DNA of 5,015 nt from Bacteroidia bacterium (lineage in GTDB: Bacteria > Bacteroidota > Bacteroidia > NS11-12g > UBA9320). The notes under the pieces were generated by a model. The model had not been told where the DNA came from. It worked only from the letters and a program-made list of their open reading frames with translations, and did no database searches. Position numbers and translations under genes: made by a program. Location of the stretch: contig JAKMFK010000027.1 in the NCBI GenBank assembly GCA_022425465.1, forward strand, positions 1 through 5,015. Reading direction: 5' to 3'. This document shows positions 1 through 5,015 of the stretch, piece after piece (position 1 is the stretch's first letter; each line of letters starts with the position of its first letter).

Positions 1-358
1 TATATGGAAGGGTTGGAATATTATGTTTTGCATAAAAATCTTTTTGAAGCCCTTTGTCTTGAATAACTGAAAGAACATGGGGTTTTGGTATTACAGATTT
101 ACCTGTTTCTTCTAAATCAATTAGAGCATCTACATTTACATGTTCAATTTCAAAGGTTAAAACATCAGACAACTCTCCTAATTTTTTTATTTTATTGGCA
201 TCCTTTAGGCTGCCTAAAACATGGTGTTGACAAACTAAGGAAGCAGGGCAATTTTCTGTGTTTTCTAAGAAAACATATTTTGTGTTCATAGGTGATCCAG
301 CTTCAAAAAGCATTTTACCTAATTGTCCACCACCCAAGACTCCGATCGTTTTATTCAT
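1..358 (-). CDS. purK: N5-carboxyaminoimidazole ribonucleotide synthase, N-terminal part (cut by window edge)
   Basis: The ATG at 358-356 opens a frame that runs off the left edge after 119 codons. The protein begins with a dinucleotide-binding-like loop of the PurK N-domain, GVLGGGQLGKM (residues 6-16). Further family landmarks are an acidic strand end (FLE, 30-32), the TFEIEHVN segment (68-75), and the P-x-P...IQDKxxQKxF stretch (91-108) that leads into the ATP-grasp domain. PurK is a cytosolic enzyme that uses ATP and bicarbonate to turn aminoimidazole ribonucleotide into N5-CAIR, which PurE then rearranges in de novo purine synthesis. About a third of a typical 380-residue PurK is visible, and the ATP-grasp catalytic core lies outside the window. 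The gene is divergent from mnmA across 119 bp. A one-mismatch -7 box (AACATTTG, minus strand, 387-380) lies 22 bp upstream of the start but has no matching TTG. The family call is firm; completeness cannot be judged. Confidence 0.93.
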   Translation of the reverse strand, partial: MNKTIGVLGGGQLGKMLFEAGSPMNTKYVFLENTENCPASLVCQHHVLGSLKDANKIKKLGELSDVLTFEIEHVNVDALIDLEETGKSVIPKPHVLSVIQDKGLQKDFYAKHNIPTLPY

Positions 359-396
359 ACGCACTTTCTAATATTAATGCAAATGTTAATAATAAA

Positions 397-427
397 TTGG
401 ACTACCATCTTAATCTATGTAATTTTG
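397..427 (+). promoter_or_regulatory. Bacteroidota-type promoter of mnmA
   Basis: TTG at 397-399 is followed after 20 nt by TAATTTTG at 420-427, a perfect match to the Bacteroidota primary sigma factor -7 consensus TAnnTTTG. The spacing fits the usual 19-21 nt between the -33 and -7 elements. Transcription would start near 431-434 and give mnmA a leader of about 45 nt. This is a consensus match with no experimental support. Confidence 0.65.
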
Positions 428-477
428 TTTTGGATTATGTGCTTTAATTACGTAGAATTAAGTATAAATTTTAACCA

Positions 478-1620
478 ATGGCAAAAGTAGTTGTGGGATT
501 ATCTGGGGGAGTTGATTCTTCTGTTGCGGCATATCTTCTAAAAGAACAGGGTCACGAAGTTATTGGTGTTTTCATGAAAAATTGGCACGATACGCAATTT
601 ACAATAAGCGATGAATGTCCTTGGGAAGAGGATAGCAAGGATGCCTTGCTAGTAGCAGATAAACTTGGAATACCATTTCATACCATAGATTTAAGTGAAG
701 AGTATTATGAAAGGATAGTGTCTTATATGTTTGATGAGTATAAAAATGGTAGAACTCCAAATCCAGATGTTTTGTGTAATCGTGAAATTAAGTTTGATAC
801 TTTTCTTAAACATGCACTTCTATTAGGTGCCGATTATGTAGCTACAGGTCACTATTGTCGAAAGAGAAAAACTAAAGATGGTTATGAATTGATGGCGGGT
901 TTAGATGAAAAAAAAGACCAAAGCTATTTCTTGTGTCAGATAAATCAAGAACAATTATCTAAAGCATTATTTCCTATTGGAGAGCTGAATAAGAGTGATG
1001 TTCGGGCGATTGCGTCAGAGCAAAATTTAGTTACAGCCGAAAAAAGAGATTCGCAAGGATTATGCTTCATTGGTAAGGTAAAGCTTCCAGATTTTTTGAA
1101 ACAAAAACTAAAAGAAAAAGAAGGTAATGTAATTAGAGTTTCAAGGGATTGGGAAGGGTTTAGTAATCCACTTAAGCCTTCACAAGAATATATTTTTTCA
1201 GAAGCAGATGGTACAAAAGTAGGCGAGCACAATGGAGCACATTTCTATACGATTGGTCAGCGAAAAGGCTTAAACATAGGGGGACATTCTAATCCTATAT
1301 TTATCATTCAAACAAATACTAAAACAAACACTATATATGTTGGTGAAGGAGACGATCATTTAGGTTTATATCGGCCGGGTTTAGCAATTAAAAATAAGGA
1401 TATTCACTGGGTCAAGCAGTCAGATAAATTGTTGGCTGGAGATGAAAAAGGATATCAAATGAGAATTCGTTATAGACAAAAACTATTTCAAGCTAAATTG
1501 GTTAAAACCAATCAAGGTTTAGATATCTACTTTGATCAATCACAGAAAGCAGTAGCTAAAGGGCAATTTGCTGTGTGGTACGAAAACGATGTTTTGGTTG
1601 GTAGTGGAGTAATCTCTTAA
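478..1620 (+). CDS. mnmA: tRNA-specific 2-thiouridylase MnmA
   Basis: This is a complete 380-residue MnmA. It adenylates and thiolates the wobble uridine 34 of Lys, Glu and Gln tRNAs (s2U34), taking sulfur from a persulfide relay in the cytosol. The N-terminal PP-loop SGGVDSS sits at residues 9-15. The two catalytic cysteines are Cys100 ([12 protein letters not shown]) and Cys196 (DSQGLCFIG). ATGHY (122-126), DQSYFL (147-152) and [14 protein letters not shown] (256-269) are the other family signatures, and the C-terminal beta-barrel ends in LVGSGVIS. Between the second cysteine region and GEHNGAH there is an insertion of roughly 20-25 residues (about 215-245) relative to E. coli MnmA; I recall this as normal for Bacteroidota. 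The start is the only ATG before the PP-loop and has no Shine-Dalgarno sequence. The upstream promoter is separate from purK. The stop codon overlaps the oligo-A tract that forms the end of the predicted minus-strand RNA. Confidence 0.97.
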   Translation: MAKVVVGLSGGVDSSVAAYLLKEQGHEVIGVFMKNWHDTQFTISDECPWEEDSKDALLVADKLGIPFHTIDLSEEYYERIVSYMFDEYKNGRTPNPDVLCNREIKFDTFLKHALLLGADYVATGHYCRKRKTKDGYELMAGLDEKKDQSYFLCQINQEQLSKALFPIGELNKSDVRAIASEQNLVTAEKRDSQGLCFIGKVKLPDFLKQKLKEKEGNVIRVSRDWEGFSNPLKPSQEYIFSEADGTKVGEHNGAHFYTIGQRKGLNIGGHSNPIFIIQTNTKTNTIYVGEGDDHLGLYRPGLAIKNKDIHWVKQSDKLLAGDEKGYQMRIRYRQKLFQAKLVKTNQGLDIYFDQSQKAVAKGQFAVWYENDVLVGSGVIS

Positions 1621-1631
1621 AAAAGGACTGG
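1619..1631 (-). terminator. 3' stem arm plus U-tract ending the small RNA
   Basis: On the minus strand CCAGTCC runs straight into TTTTTT (1624-1619). The arm pairs with the RNA's own 5' end (1800-1808), so the stem followed by a U-run resembles an intrinsic terminator, although its two arms are about 170 nt apart. The U-tract overlaps the mnmA stop codon (1618-1620) on the other strand. No comparable T-run follows the element on the plus strand. Confidence 0.4.
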
Positions 1632-1808
1632 ATTTTTGAAAAATTTCAAAAAAACAGGATTTGACCACCACAGTATCACGAACTTCCAACGTTTCTTCAC
1701 TTTTGTGAAGTCTTTACCGACAAGTCTGGATTTGAGGCCTGCTCTTATATACTTTGGCTAGGGTCGTAAAAATAATCAGCGTAAATTTTTCAATTATTAC
1801 CAGTCCTT
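1619..1808 (-). ncRNA. Candidate 6S-like small RNA (about 190 nt rod)
   Basis: No plausible protein frame fills this gap, but nested complementary segments fold it into one long rod. They are 1800-1808 with 1623-1631 (9 bp, AAGGACTGG at the minus-strand 5' end), 1783-1793 with 1636-1646 (11 bp), then an open bubble of 16 nt (1767-1782) facing 15 nt (1647-1661). Beyond it come 1762-1765 with 1663-1666, 1755-1757 with 1668-1670, and 1749-1753 with 1672-1676, then 1726-1730 with 1685-1689 (the last pair G-U). The apex is CTTCAC-AAAA-GTGAAG (1710-1695). The minus strand is preferred because a perfect TAnnTTTG box ends 6 nt before 1808 and the closing stem runs into six U (1624-1619). Closing stem, symmetric central bubble, apical stem and length are the hallmarks of 6S RNA, which occupies the RNA polymerase holoenzyme by imitating an open promoter. 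I do not recognise the primary sequence, so 6S or the 6S-Flavo family is an inference. It is too short for tmRNA or RNase P RNA and lacks the SRP RNA signature. Confidence 0.62.
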
Positions 1809-1813
1809 ATATA

Positions 1814-1821
1814 CAAATTTA
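1814..1821 (-). promoter_or_regulatory. -7 element (TAAATTTG) for the minus-strand small RNA
   Basis: On the minus strand positions 1821-1814 read TAAATTTG, a perfect match to the Bacteroidota -7 consensus TAnnTTTG. Starting 4-6 nt further on would place the first base at A1810 or A1808, just where the closing stem of the predicted RNA begins. No TTG is seen 19-21 nt upstream (1841-1844), so the -33 half is missing or degenerate. The box lies inside the leader of the divergently oriented glycosyltransferase gene. Confidence 0.5.
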
Positions 1822-1847
1822 ATACAATTGTGGTTTATATTTTTTAT

Positions 1848-2834
1848 ATGATTAGCATAATAATGCCTTTTAAAAATCCAGGTAACTATTTTATTCCTTG
1901 TATTGAATCTATTCTAAACCAAAGTTATGAAAATTGGGAGTTGATAGCAGTAAATGACCATAGTGATGATGGTTCATTTCAGCTAGCTCAATCTTATGCA
2001 AACAAACACACTAATATAACCGCGTTAGATTCAAAGGGTGATGGCATAATTCAAGCATTAAGGTGTGGGTATGAATACTCAAAAGGAGACTATATCCATC
2101 GAATGGATTCGGACGACATTATGCCACGACAAAAATTAGAAAAAATGATGGAAGCAATAAGACCAAAACATCTAGTAACGGGTTTGGTTGATTATTTTTC
2201 GGATGATTTTGATTTAGGCGATGGTTATAAAAAATACACCACATGGATTAACCAATCTATGAAATCAGGCGATTTATGGAAGGATATTTATAAAGAATGC
2301 CCAGTGCCATCATCCGCATGGCTTTTGCACCGTGATGACTTTGAGTCTGTTGGTGCGTTTAATTCCTCACTGATACCGGAGGACTATGATTTTTCTTTTC
2401 GATTGTATCAATCAGGAATCAAGATAAAAATTATTTCAGAAGTCATACATCGATGGAGAGATAGTACAAATAGAACCTCTAGAATGGAAAGTCAATATTT
2501 TCCAGAAAATTACGTTGATATAAAGGTAGGTTATTTCTTAAAAATTGATCGAAATAAGACAATCCCTTTAGTGTTGTGGGGAGCCGGCAAAAAAGGCAAA
2601 AAAATAGCTAGAGTATTGCTTAAGCTTGGCGTAAAATTTACTTGGGTTACGGATAATCCATTAAAATTTGGTGTCAATATTTATAATCAAATAGTACAGC
2701 CTAGAACCAAAATTAATCTGAAAAGCTATCAGCAGATTATTGCAATATCTTCACCAAGTGAACAAATTGAAGTTCAATCGATTTTAGACAGTTTAGGGTT
2801 AAAAAACCGGAAAAATTATTTTTGGTTTTGTTAA
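1848..2834 (+). CDS. Family 2 glycosyltransferase with C-terminal Rossmann-like domain
   Basis: The 328-residue product starts with ISIIMPFKN, the first strand of a GT-A fold. The nucleotide-sugar site shows VNDHSDDGS (35-43), the metal-binding DxD is Asp87-Ser-Asp89 within MDSDD, and the likely acceptor-side acidic motif is PEDYDFSFRL (177-186), followed by HRWRDSTNRTS (201-211). From about residue 238 a second domain begins: LVLWGAGKKGKK has a GxGxxG loop (245-250) after a hydrophobic strand, and VTDN (267-270) places an acid at the end of the next strand, as in Rossmann folds. I see no signal peptide or membrane segment, so a cytosolic or membrane-associated enzyme of surface polysaccharide or glycolipid synthesis is likely. 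Donor and acceptor are unknown. ATG 1848 is chosen over the in-frame GTG at 1830 because it abuts the conserved first strand. No clear promoter is seen; TACAATTG at 1823-1830 is a one-mismatch -7 box lacking a TTG. Its stop touches that of the next gene. Confidence 0.87.
   Translation: MISIIMPFKNPGNYFIPCIESILNQSYENWELIAVNDHSDDGSFQLAQSYANKHTNITALDSKGDGIIQALRCGYEYSKGDYIHRMDSDDIMPRQKLEKMMEAIRPKHLVTGLVDYFSDDFDLGDGYKKYTTWINQSMKSGDLWKDIYKECPVPSSAWLLHRDDFESVGAFNSSLIPEDYDFSFRLYQSGIKIKIISEVIHRWRDSTNRTSRMESQYFPENYVDIKVGYFLKIDRNKTIPLVLWGAGKKGKKIARVLLKLGVKFTWVTDNPLKFGVNIYNQIVQPRTKINLKSYQQIIAISSPSEQIEVQSILDSLGLKNRKNYFWFC
2801..2831 (-). terminator. Possible terminator of the carB transcript inside the glycosyltransferase gene end
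   Basis: AAAACC (2803-2808) pairs with GGTTTT (2824-2829), and inside it AAAAA (2811-2815) pairs with TTTTT (2819-2823), leaving a GG bulge and a 3-nt loop. On the minus strand the hairpin ends in six T (2806-2801), partly within the stem. It lies 6-34 bp past the stop codon of the small minus-strand gene, so it could end the carB transcript. It is AT-rich and overlaps coding sequence, so chance is a real alternative. Confidence 0.3.
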
Positions 2835-2993
2835 TTATTCAACCTCCTCGAAATCGGTGAACCCATCATCGTTATCATTGGATTGTTTTGTGTTTTGACT
2901 TTGGTTAGAATTCTGATTTTGAACAACATTTATTATTCGAAACACCCGTTTAATTACCCAATAAATAACCAAACTAACGATTATCCACCTCAT
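2835..2993 (-). CDS. Small DUF4834-like protein, probable single-pass membrane protein
   Basis: A 52-codon frame starts at ATG 2993-2991 and ends with TAA at 2837-2835. The N-terminus (residues 3-12, WIIVSLVIYW, continuing VIKRVF) is a hydrophobic segment followed by basic residues, suggesting a short membrane anchor with the rest in the cytoplasm. The middle is low-complexity and rich in Asn, Gln and Ser (24-40). The end is acidic, GFTDFEEVE (44-52). A short N-terminal membrane helix, a polar linker and a terminal D-(Y/F)-EE-(V/I)-(D/E) motif are what I know of the Bacteroidota family DUF4834, of unknown function. This copy is shorter than the roughly 80-100 residues I expect. It begins 2 bp after the carB stop, with only a weak GTAGG upstream, so it is very likely cotranscribed and perhaps translationally coupled. 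Its stop directly abuts that of the convergent glycosyltransferase gene. Confidence 0.72.
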   Translation of the reverse strand: MRWIIVSLVIYWVIKRVFRIINVVQNQNSNQSQNTKQSNDNDDGFTDFEEVE

Positions 2994-2995
2994 AA

Positions 2996-5015
2996 CTACC
3001 TACTTAAAAACCTAGATTTTTGATTATATAAATCTCGGAATAATGGATCTTTTGTGTTTTCAACAAAAAGAATCGCCTCTCCGGTTGATTTCATTTCTGG
3101 TCCCAACTCTTTATTTACATTAGGGAATTTATTAAATGAGAAGACGGGTTGTTTAATTGCAAATCCTTTTTTAACTGGGTTAATATTAAAATCTTTAAGC
3201 TTTTTGTCACCAATCATCACTTTGGTAGCGATATTTACATAAGGAACCTGATATGCTTTACATATAAACGGAACTGTTCTACTAGCTCTTGGATTTGCTT
3301 CAATAACATAGACCTCTTCATCTTTTACGGCAAATTGGATGTTCAAAAGACCCCGCACATCCATTGCCCGTGCTATTTTTTGTGTGTACTCTTCAATTTT
3401 GCTGACAACATTATTAGACAAACTGAATGGGGGCAGCACGGCTGAAGAATCCCCAGAGTGTATCCCTGCAGGTTCTATATGTTCCATGATTCCTACCATT
3501 TCTACGTCTGTTCCATCACAAATACTATCGCTTTCTGCTTCTTCTGCTCTATCCAAGAAGTGATCAATTAGAACTCGATTGCCCGGTAAATCACCTAGTA
3601 AATCAATAACCGCTTTTTCCAAATCTTCATCATTGATAACGATTTTCATTCCTTGCCCTCCTAAAACATAGCTAGGTCTTACTAAAACAGGATATCCCAC
3701 TTCGTTTGCCACTTTAATAGCCTCATAGGCATTTTCAGCAACACCAAATTTGGGATAAGGGATTTTTAAGTCTTTGAGTAGATTAGAAAACGAACCTCGA
3801 TCTTCAGCGAGATCCATATTTTCGAAAGTTGTTCCGATGATCTTAACACCATGGTCCCTCATTCGTTCACTAAGTTTCAAAGCAGTTTGTCCACCAAGCT
3901 GAACGATAACTCCTTCAGGTTTTTCCAATTCAATGATGTCCCATAGATGCTCCCAGAATATGGGTTCAAAATACAATTTATCTGCAGTGTTGAAATCTGT
4001 ACTAACTGTTTCAGGATTACAATTTATCATAATGGCTTCATACCCTAATTCTTGGGCTGCCTTTATACCATGCACACAACTGTAATCAAATTCTATTCCT
4101 TGACCAATTCGGTTTGGTCCAGAACCGATCACAATTATTTTTTTCTTATCCGATACAACGCTTTCATTCTCACCATCGAAACTGGAGTACAAATAATTTG
4201 TAGGAGAACTAAATTCAGCAGAACACGTATCGACCATTTTGTAAATACGATTTATTCCAAGGGATTTTCTTTTAGCATGAACATCCATATCCGTTGCTTC
4301 TCTTCCAAGGAGGTGTGCTATTTGGGCGTCTGAAAAACCTTTTTGTTTAGCGAGCCTTAACACATCAGCAGCTATATTTTCAAGCGAGTATTTTTTTATT
4401 TCTCGTTCAGTTTTTACTAACTCATAAATTTGTTCTAGAAACCACCGATCAATTTTTGTAGTTTTTTGAATTGATGTTATTGGCACCCCAATGGCCATTG
4501 CATCTCTTATGTGAAATATTCTGTCCCAACTTGGATTTTTGAGGCTATCGATAATTTTTTCAAGATTTTTTTCTTCATACCCATCTGCCCCGATACCTTG
4601 TCTTTTGATTTCAAGAGACTGACATGCTTTTTGGAGAGCTTCTTGAAAACTTCGACCTATTGACATGACTTCACCCACTGATTTCATTTGAAGACCAAGT
4701 GTTTTCTCAGCTCCTCTAAATTTATTGAAGTCCCAACGTGGTAACTTAATTATGGTATAGTCGATACTTGGTTCAAAAAATGCAGACGTTGTTCTAGTTA
4801 CTGGATTTTTAAGCTCATCTAGGTGATATCCTAAAGCTAGTTTCGCAGCAATTTTAGCAATTGGGTATCCTGTTGCTTTAGATGCTAGAGCAGAACTTCT
4901 TGATACACGAGGATTAATTTCTATAGCGATGATTTCCTCATTTTCAGGGTTGACAGAAAATTGAACATTACACCCACCAGCGAAAGTTCCAAGGTTTCGC
5001 ATCATATCAAATGCC
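2996..5015 (-). CDS. carB: Carbamoyl phosphate synthase large subunit, C-terminal 672 residues (5' end outside window)
   Basis: The frame is open to the right edge, so the true start lies beyond 5015; the Met at 5005 is internal. CarB uses ammonia channelled from CarA, bicarbonate and two ATP to make carbamoyl phosphate for pyrimidine and arginine synthesis. Counting from that Met, residues 1-133 finish the carboxy-phosphate ATP-grasp half (EINPRVSRSSALASKATG at 29-46, FEPSIDY 77-83, QMKSVGEVMSIGR 106-118). Residues about 134-285 are the helical oligomerisation domain. Residues 286-669 are the carbamate kinase half (GSGPNRIGQGIEFDYS 294-309, NPETVSTDF 330-338, RPSYVLGGQGM 443-453, EANPRASRTVPF 569-580). 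The protein ends shortly after GPEMKSTGEAILFVENTKDP, so the MGS-type domain of about 120-130 residues that binds UMP and ornithine in E. coli CarB is absent. The natural-looking end (RFLSR, TAG) and intact motifs argue against a frameshift; I recall the short form as usual in Flavobacteriia. Confidence 0.97.
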   Translation of the reverse strand, partial: AFDMMRNLGTFAGGCNVQFSVNPENEEIIAIEINPRVSRSSALASKATGYPIAKIAAKLALGYHLDELKNPVTRTTSAFFEPSIDYTIIKLPRWDFNKFRGAEKTLGLQMKSVGEVMSIGRSFQEALQKACQSLEIKRQGIGADGYEEKNLEKIIDSLKNPSWDRIFHIRDAMAIGVPITSIQKTTKIDRWFLEQIYELVKTEREIKKYSLENIAADVLRLAKQKGFSDAQIAHLLGREATDMDVHAKRKSLGINRIYKMVDTCSAEFSSPTNYLYSSFDGENESVVSDKKKIIVIGSGPNRIGQGIEFDYSCVHGIKAAQELGYEAIMINCNPETVSTDFNTADKLYFEPIFWEHLWDIIELEKPEGVIVQLGGQTALKLSERMRDHGVKIIGTTFENMDLAEDRGSFSNLLKDLKIPYPKFGVAENAYEAIKVANEVGYPVLVRPSYVLGGQGMKIVINDEDLEKAVIDLLGDLPGNRVLIDHFLDRAEEAESDSICDGTDVEMVGIMEHIEPAGIHSGDSSAVLPPFSLSNNVVSKIEEYTQKIARAMDVRGLLNIQFAVKDEEVYVIEANPRASRTVPFICKAYQVPYVNIATKVMIGDKKLKDFNINPVKKGFAIKQPVFSFNKFPNVNKELGPEMKSTGEAILFVENTKDPLFRDLYNQKSRFLSR

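Noticed and set aside
85..291. Plus-strand open frame of 68 codons.
   Set aside because: It lies wholly inside purK on the opposite strand and its product shows no domain or plausible composition.
443..462. Inverted repeat TTAATT-ACGTAG-AATTAA in the mnmA leader as an operator or attenuator.
   Set aside because: Six AT-only pairs in AT-rich DNA are expected by chance, and there is no following T-run or known operator match.
945..1232. Minus-strand open frame of 95 codons.
   Set aside because: It is antisense to the conserved core and insertion of mnmA, with no recognisable motif.
1633..1652. The 8-bp AT-only hairpin as an intrinsic terminator for mnmA.
   Set aside because: It has only one G-C pair and no T-run after it on the plus strand.
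1623..1808. A small mobile element (MITE-like) with AAGGACTGG terminal inverted repeats.
   Set aside because: No target-site duplication is visible (left flank CTCTTAAAA, right flank ATATACAAA), no second copy is in the window, and the internal nested helices plus promoter and U-tract are better explained as an RNA gene.
1621..1829. The structured element transcribed on the plus strand, as an mnmA 3' UTR or a glycosyltransferase leader or riboswitch.
   Set aside because: No TAnnTTTG box lies before 1623 at a suitable distance and no T-run follows 1808, while the minus strand has both signals. It is not fully excluded because the helices are nearly symmetric.
1830..1847. GTG at 1830 as an earlier start of the glycosyltransferase gene, adding six residues.
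   Set aside because: The ATG at 1848 directly precedes the conserved first strand ISIIMPFKN, and family members usually begin there; the extra residues (VYIFY) match nothing expected.
3054..4333. Several plus-strand open frames (62-98 codons) opposite carB.
   Set aside because: All are antisense to well-conserved carB codons, overlap one another, and look like frame shadows.
5003..5005. ATG (minus strand) at 5005 as the carB start.
   Set aside because: The frame stays open to the window edge (residues A-F-D precede it) and the whole N-terminal ATP-grasp part would be missing; the gene simply extends beyond the window.
1..5015. Defence system, CRISPR array, integrase, tRNA or attachment site.
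   Set aside because: I looked on both strands and saw no repeats, recombinase motifs or tRNA-like cloverleaf; the protein genes are housekeeping apart from the glycosyltransferase and the small DUF4834-like gene.

Overview
The window is AT-rich DNA that looks like a member of the Bacteroidota, probably Flavobacteriia or a close relative. Four things point there. A textbook Bacteroidota promoter (TTG, 20 nt, TAnnTTTG) lies before mnmA. MnmA carries the long insertion typical of that phylum. CarB ends without the C-terminal allosteric domain. A tiny protein resembling the Bacteroidota-specific DUF4834 family directly follows carB. Shine-Dalgarno sequences are weak or absent, as is usual in the phylum.

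Layout from left to right: the 5' part of purK (minus strand, cut by the window edge); a 119-bp divergent intergenic region with the mnmA promoter; mnmA (plus); a 227-bp gap up to the next ATG; a two-domain family 2 glycosyltransferase gene (plus); a 52-codon DUF4834-like gene (minus); and carB (minus, its 5' end beyond the right edge). The glycosyltransferase and the DUF4834-like gene meet tail to tail with no base between their stop codons. carB and the small gene are 2 bp apart and almost certainly form one transcript.

The most interesting part is the gap after mnmA. It can fold into a long rod of nested, collinear helices (9 bp, 11 bp, a symmetric 15 x 16 nt open bubble, a composite 4+3+5 bp helix, a 4-5 bp helix and a 6-bp apical hairpin). 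On the minus strand this element is preceded at the right distance by a perfect TAnnTTTG -7 box and ends in six U. I read it as a roughly 190-nt minus-strand small RNA whose architecture (closing stem, central bubble, apical stem) is that of 6S RNA, the regulator that sequesters RNA polymerase holoenzyme. The identity is inferred from structure, not from recognised sequence.

The protein genes are mainly housekeeping: purK in purine synthesis, carB in carbamoyl phosphate supply for pyrimidines and arginine, mnmA in tRNA wobble thiolation. The glycosyltransferase is the one accessory-type gene. I see no mobile element, CRISPR array, tRNA, rRNA or defence system here.
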